A stretch of DNA of 64,000 nucleotides from Enterococcus casseliflavus NBRC 100478. Lineage in GTDB: Bacteria > Bacillota > Bacilli > Lactobacillales > Enterococcaceae. Below are positions 61,665-64,000 of this stretch, piece after piece (the stretch's first letter is position 1; each line of letters begins with the position of its first letter). Both the position numbers and the translations under genes were made by a program. The stretch spans positions 80,285 through 144,284 of the forward strand of contig NZ_BCPT01000010.1 in assembly GCF_001544095.1 (NCBI RefSeq), written 5' to 3'. Below the pieces are notes generated by a model. The model was not told the DNA's origin and searched no databases. It was given only the letters and a program-made list of their open reading frames with translations.

Positions 61665-63167
61665 TTAGTAAAAATCAACTGTAAAACCAATTGGATCTCC
61701 ATTTGCATTTAGCGCTGGCCGAATAACAAAGCGTGTAAACTCTAAAAACTTCCCTTCACCCCATAAAGAATATGCACTTGCACTCGCTTCTGCACTAGTA
61801 GCTGCAAAAATGCCGCTATTGCCCAGATTGACTGGAATATTCACATCTGTTTCGCCATCGCCAGAGCCATCTTCGCCGCCATCTACATCTGTATCACCGC
61901 CACCAGAACCATCTTCGCCACCATCGGTATCTGTGTCACCGCCACCAGAGCCGTCTTCGCCACCGTCTACATCTGTATCTCCGCCACCAGAGCCATTGTC
62001 TCCACCATCGGTATCTGTATCTCCGCCACCAGAGCCGTCTTCGCCGCCATCGGTATCTGTGTCACCGCCACCAGAACCGTTTTCACCGCCATCTACATCT
62101 GTATCTCCGCCACCGGAACCGTTATCTCCGCCGTCTACATCTTTGTCGTCTTCGTCTTTATTAAATACAACAAATTCAATATAGATATAATCACCTACAA
62201 AATGAACTTCATGCCCCTTAACTACTTCTGGATAATTTTCATGCTTCCAAGCAGTAGCTTCCTCGTTACTTAGGAATGGTCCGACACGTAGACGAGTATA
62301 ATATGAATTCTCATAGACAACTTCAACTACAATTTCACGGTCAGTCGCGCCTCCATTATCAGGTGTCGGAATATTGAACTCAATATAGATATAGTTTCCT
62401 TCTAGATAGATTTGTAGGTCTGAAACTAAGCCAACATAGTTTTCAAGCAGCCATGCCGCCACTTCATCGGTAGTTAAGAATGGTCCGACACGGAGGCGTG
62501 TAATTTCTTCATTTTCTGCAACGACTGTCACTTCAAACTCTCGATCAGCTGGTGGATTAGTGGAACCATTATCTCCACCTGAACCATTATCCGTTGCTGG
62601 TGGTGTTGGCTTTGTGGAGTCCTCTCCTGATCCATTATCTGTTGCAGGTGGCGTTGGTTTTGTTGATCCGTCTCCTGATCCGTTATCTGTTGCTGGAGGT
62701 GTCGGTTTTGTAGAGACATTTGATCCATTATTACTGTTTCCAGGATTTGTATTGCTTCCTCCCCCAATTGGTTTGGTCGGATCAATTTTGTCAGTATCTT
62801 GAATCACTGCTTGACTAATCGTATTACCCTCTGCATCCTTTAGAGAAACCACATTTCCATCAAACACTAATTTGTTGCCAGCATAAATCAAGTCAATATT
62901 GTAAATATTATTCCATTGTGCTAGACGTTCGATCGTAATATTTGTCGCTTTACTGATGGCGCTAAGTGTATCACCCCAAACAATCGTATATTCATTCCCA
63001 GTAATATCAGCTTTGATTTGTTCGGGTGTTCTGGCAACCCATACGCTTGCGGAAATAGGGGATGCTGTTTCTTCTGATGCTGAAACTTGATTTGATAACG
63101 CACCAGCCGTAAAAATTGTTGCTAGTAATGCCAACGTTTTAACAATCTTACCATTAAATTTTTTCAT
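61665..63167 (-). CDS. LysM surface protein with repeat arrays
   Basis: The protein has 500 residues: signal peptide (1-31) and one LysM domain (about 59-102, YTIVWGDTLSAISKATNITI) that binds peptidoglycan glycan. Three copies of a 16-residue STKPTPPATDNGSG unit follow (about 152-200), then two copies of a ~75-residue module sharing TRLRVGPFL and YIYIEF (about 205-340) and seven 14-residue Asp/Gly-rich repeats (about 344-440). The C-terminal domain (about 445-500) has SAYSLWGEGKFLEF and IRPALNANGDPIGFTVDFY. The acidic Gly/Asp repeats may bind calcium. The modules are unlike any family I can name. It has a promoter (TTATGG-16-TATAAT) and ribosome binding site AAAAAGGAG. Confidence 0.82.
   Translation of the reverse strand: MKKFNGKIVKTLALLATIFTAGALSNQVSASEETASPISASVWVARTPEQIKADITGNEYTIVWGDTLSAISKATNITIERLAQWNNIYNIDLIYAGNKLVFDGNVVSLKDAEGNTISQAVIQDTDKIDPTKPIGGGSNTNPGNSNNGSNVSTKPTPPATDNGSGDGSTKPTPPATDNGSGEDSTKPTPPATDNGSGGDNGSTNPPADREFEVTVVAENEEITRLRVGPFLTTDEVAAWLLENYVGLVSDLQIYLEGNYIYIEFNIPTPDNGGATDREIVVEVVYENSYYTRLRVGPFLSNEEATAWKHENYPEVVKGHEVHFVGDYIYIEFVVFNKDEDDKDVDGGDNGSGGGDTDVDGGENGSGGGDTDTDGGEDGSGGGDTDTDGGDNGSGGGDTDVDGGEDGSGGGDTDTDGGEDGSGGGDTDVDGGEDGSGDGETDVNIPVNLGNSGIFAATSAEASASAYSLWGEGKFLEFTRFVIRPALNANGDPIGFTVDFY
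61848..62141 (-). repeat. Seven 42-bp tandem repeats in the LysM gene
   Basis: The in-frame unit encodes 14 residues of the form D-(V/T)-DGG-(D/E)-(N/D)-GSGGGDT, seven copies with mainly third-base and Val/Thr, Asn/Asp variation. Copy number is likely to vary between strains by slippage without breaking the frame. Confidence 0.88.
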
Positions 63168-64000
63168 TCCGTACTCTCCTTTTTTGTAATGCTATTATAT
63201 TCAACTTATTACACACCATAACCTGATTAAAATTTCAGGATGGATCTGTATAATAAATTTAGTATACTTATCTACTCAGAAGGGCTCTTGTGAATCATAG
63301 CCCGTTGAAAGACAGAAAAGAGCGGCTAAAGAAAAAGTGATTCCTCGGTTAGAAGCACTAAAACCATTGATTTAAGCCTACGAAAAAAGCCTGCACACTG
63401 AATGAAGAACCGACAAAGCACTGTCAAACATTCGCAGGGATCGGAAAAAATCATCCATATCCTTTGTGTACCTATAAGATGCTGCCAAAGGACCGTTCCA
63501 CAAATTCTTAAAGCAATGCGCCTATGTTTAGGAGTCACCCATCGAACCACAATCAGTTTCGGCTATAATACCTGCCTTACTTCCAAATAACTTGAACATT
63601 GAGTATCGATTCAACTCCGTTTCCGATGATGAACTTTCATTTTTGATTCAATTGAAAACAATCTTTGCACTTCTTTTGTCAATAACAAAGATAAGAGAAC
63701 CCGTCTGCCTTTGCCGCTTTTTTGATGCCAACCATTTTGTTATATGTAAAAGCATAGTTGAAAGACAATATCTATGTTCATATCTTTTTTATACATGCTG
63801 ACCTAATTTAGCGGCTCTTCAAAAAACGATAGTTATTTAATCGTGTATAAAAAAACTAGAACTTCCTCTCTTTAGATTACCAAAAACACAATTATTTTTC
63901 CAGTATTCATATTAAAATAAATATTTTTTATAAATAAAGACAAAAAACGAGGGAATTAACTATTGTGTTAACTATCAGATCAGGAATCAAACAACGATAT
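63168..64000. other. Non-coding, decayed sequence at the right edge
   Basis: The first ~90 bases hold the promoter of the LysM gene. From about 63300 to 63480 the plus strand has a broken coding line (RQKRAAKEKVIPRLEALKPLI, stop, AYEKSLHTE, stop, TDKALSNIRRD) that looks like a transposase remnant but cannot be assigned. Later ORFs are short and lack ribosome binding sites. The last ~170 bases are very AT-rich with nothing recognisable. Confidence 0.4.

Noticed and set aside
61848..62141. Regular 42-bp repeats that could suggest a CRISPR array
   Set aside because: Units are contiguous without unique spacers, are in frame and encode 14-residue repeats; no cas genes.

Overview
The window looks like chromosomal DNA of a low-to-mid GC Lactobacillales, most likely an Enterococcus. 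The evidence is a multi-gene WxL (csc-type) surface locus, Mga-like regulators, Gls24 and Spx family stress proteins, strong AGGAGG ribosome binding sites and the ymdB-ymcA-mutS-mutL order. A complete citrate synthase / aconitase / isocitrate dehydrogenase set is uncommon in the genus and may point to a less studied species; I cannot name it.

Layout. 1-4.9 kb: the end of a BrnQ carrier, an Mga-like regulator, a tandem pair of short terminator-ended transcription units that look like small RNAs with an anti-Shine-Dalgarno motif, and small housekeeping genes. 4.9-16.5 kb: one minus-strand operon for a cell-surface complex: a 1626-residue WxL protein, a small LPxTG protein, three paralogous WxL proteins, a DUF916/DUF3324 anchor protein, its own sortase, a secreted Pro/Glu-rich protein and an Mga-like regulator. 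16.4-19.9 kb: an AT-rich accessory island with a possible IS remnant, two broken genes (a membrane/lipoprotein-like gene and a YolD-like gene), one intact secreted protein of unknown function and a small two-TM protein. 19.9-32.8 kb: a ~12.6-kb minus-strand operon matching the Listeria innocua 1,2-beta-oligoglucan system: two ABC permeases, a solute-binding lipoprotein, a DUF624 protein, a CE7-like esterase, an EEP-fold hydrolase, GH3 beta-glucosidase, GH94 phosphorylase and a LacI regulator. A well-formed promoter sits over a palindromic operator, with a second inverted copy 238 bp away. A pair of 83-bp direct repeats lies inside the operon.

32.8-49.5 kb: mostly conserved genes: ruvB/ruvA, msrB, a GFA-family protein, maf, mutL, mutS, ymcA, ymdB, pepT, mgsA, a HAD phosphatase, a formate/nitrite-type channel, rpsD with a structured leader, spx, a Gls24 protein and a bifunctional peptidoglycan hydrolase. 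49.7-55.3 kb: citrate synthase divergent from acnA-icd, the oxidative branch from oxaloacetate to 2-oxoglutarate. The isocitrate dehydrogenase carries an Asp-Ile pair at the cofactor-specificity position, which suggests NAD+ use. 55.3-61.6 kb: an XRE regulator with helical repeats, bioY under a BirA-type operator, an SDR gene coupled to a DUF2829 gene (the family of the anti-Thoeris protein Tad2), a phosphoesterase, a HesB-like protein, a GNAT and a YueI protein. 61.6-64 kb: a LysM protein with several repeat arrays, then decayed non-coding sequence.

Coordinates and starts were chosen by eye from reading frames and ribosome binding sites. Family assignments come from recognised motifs; no database search was run.
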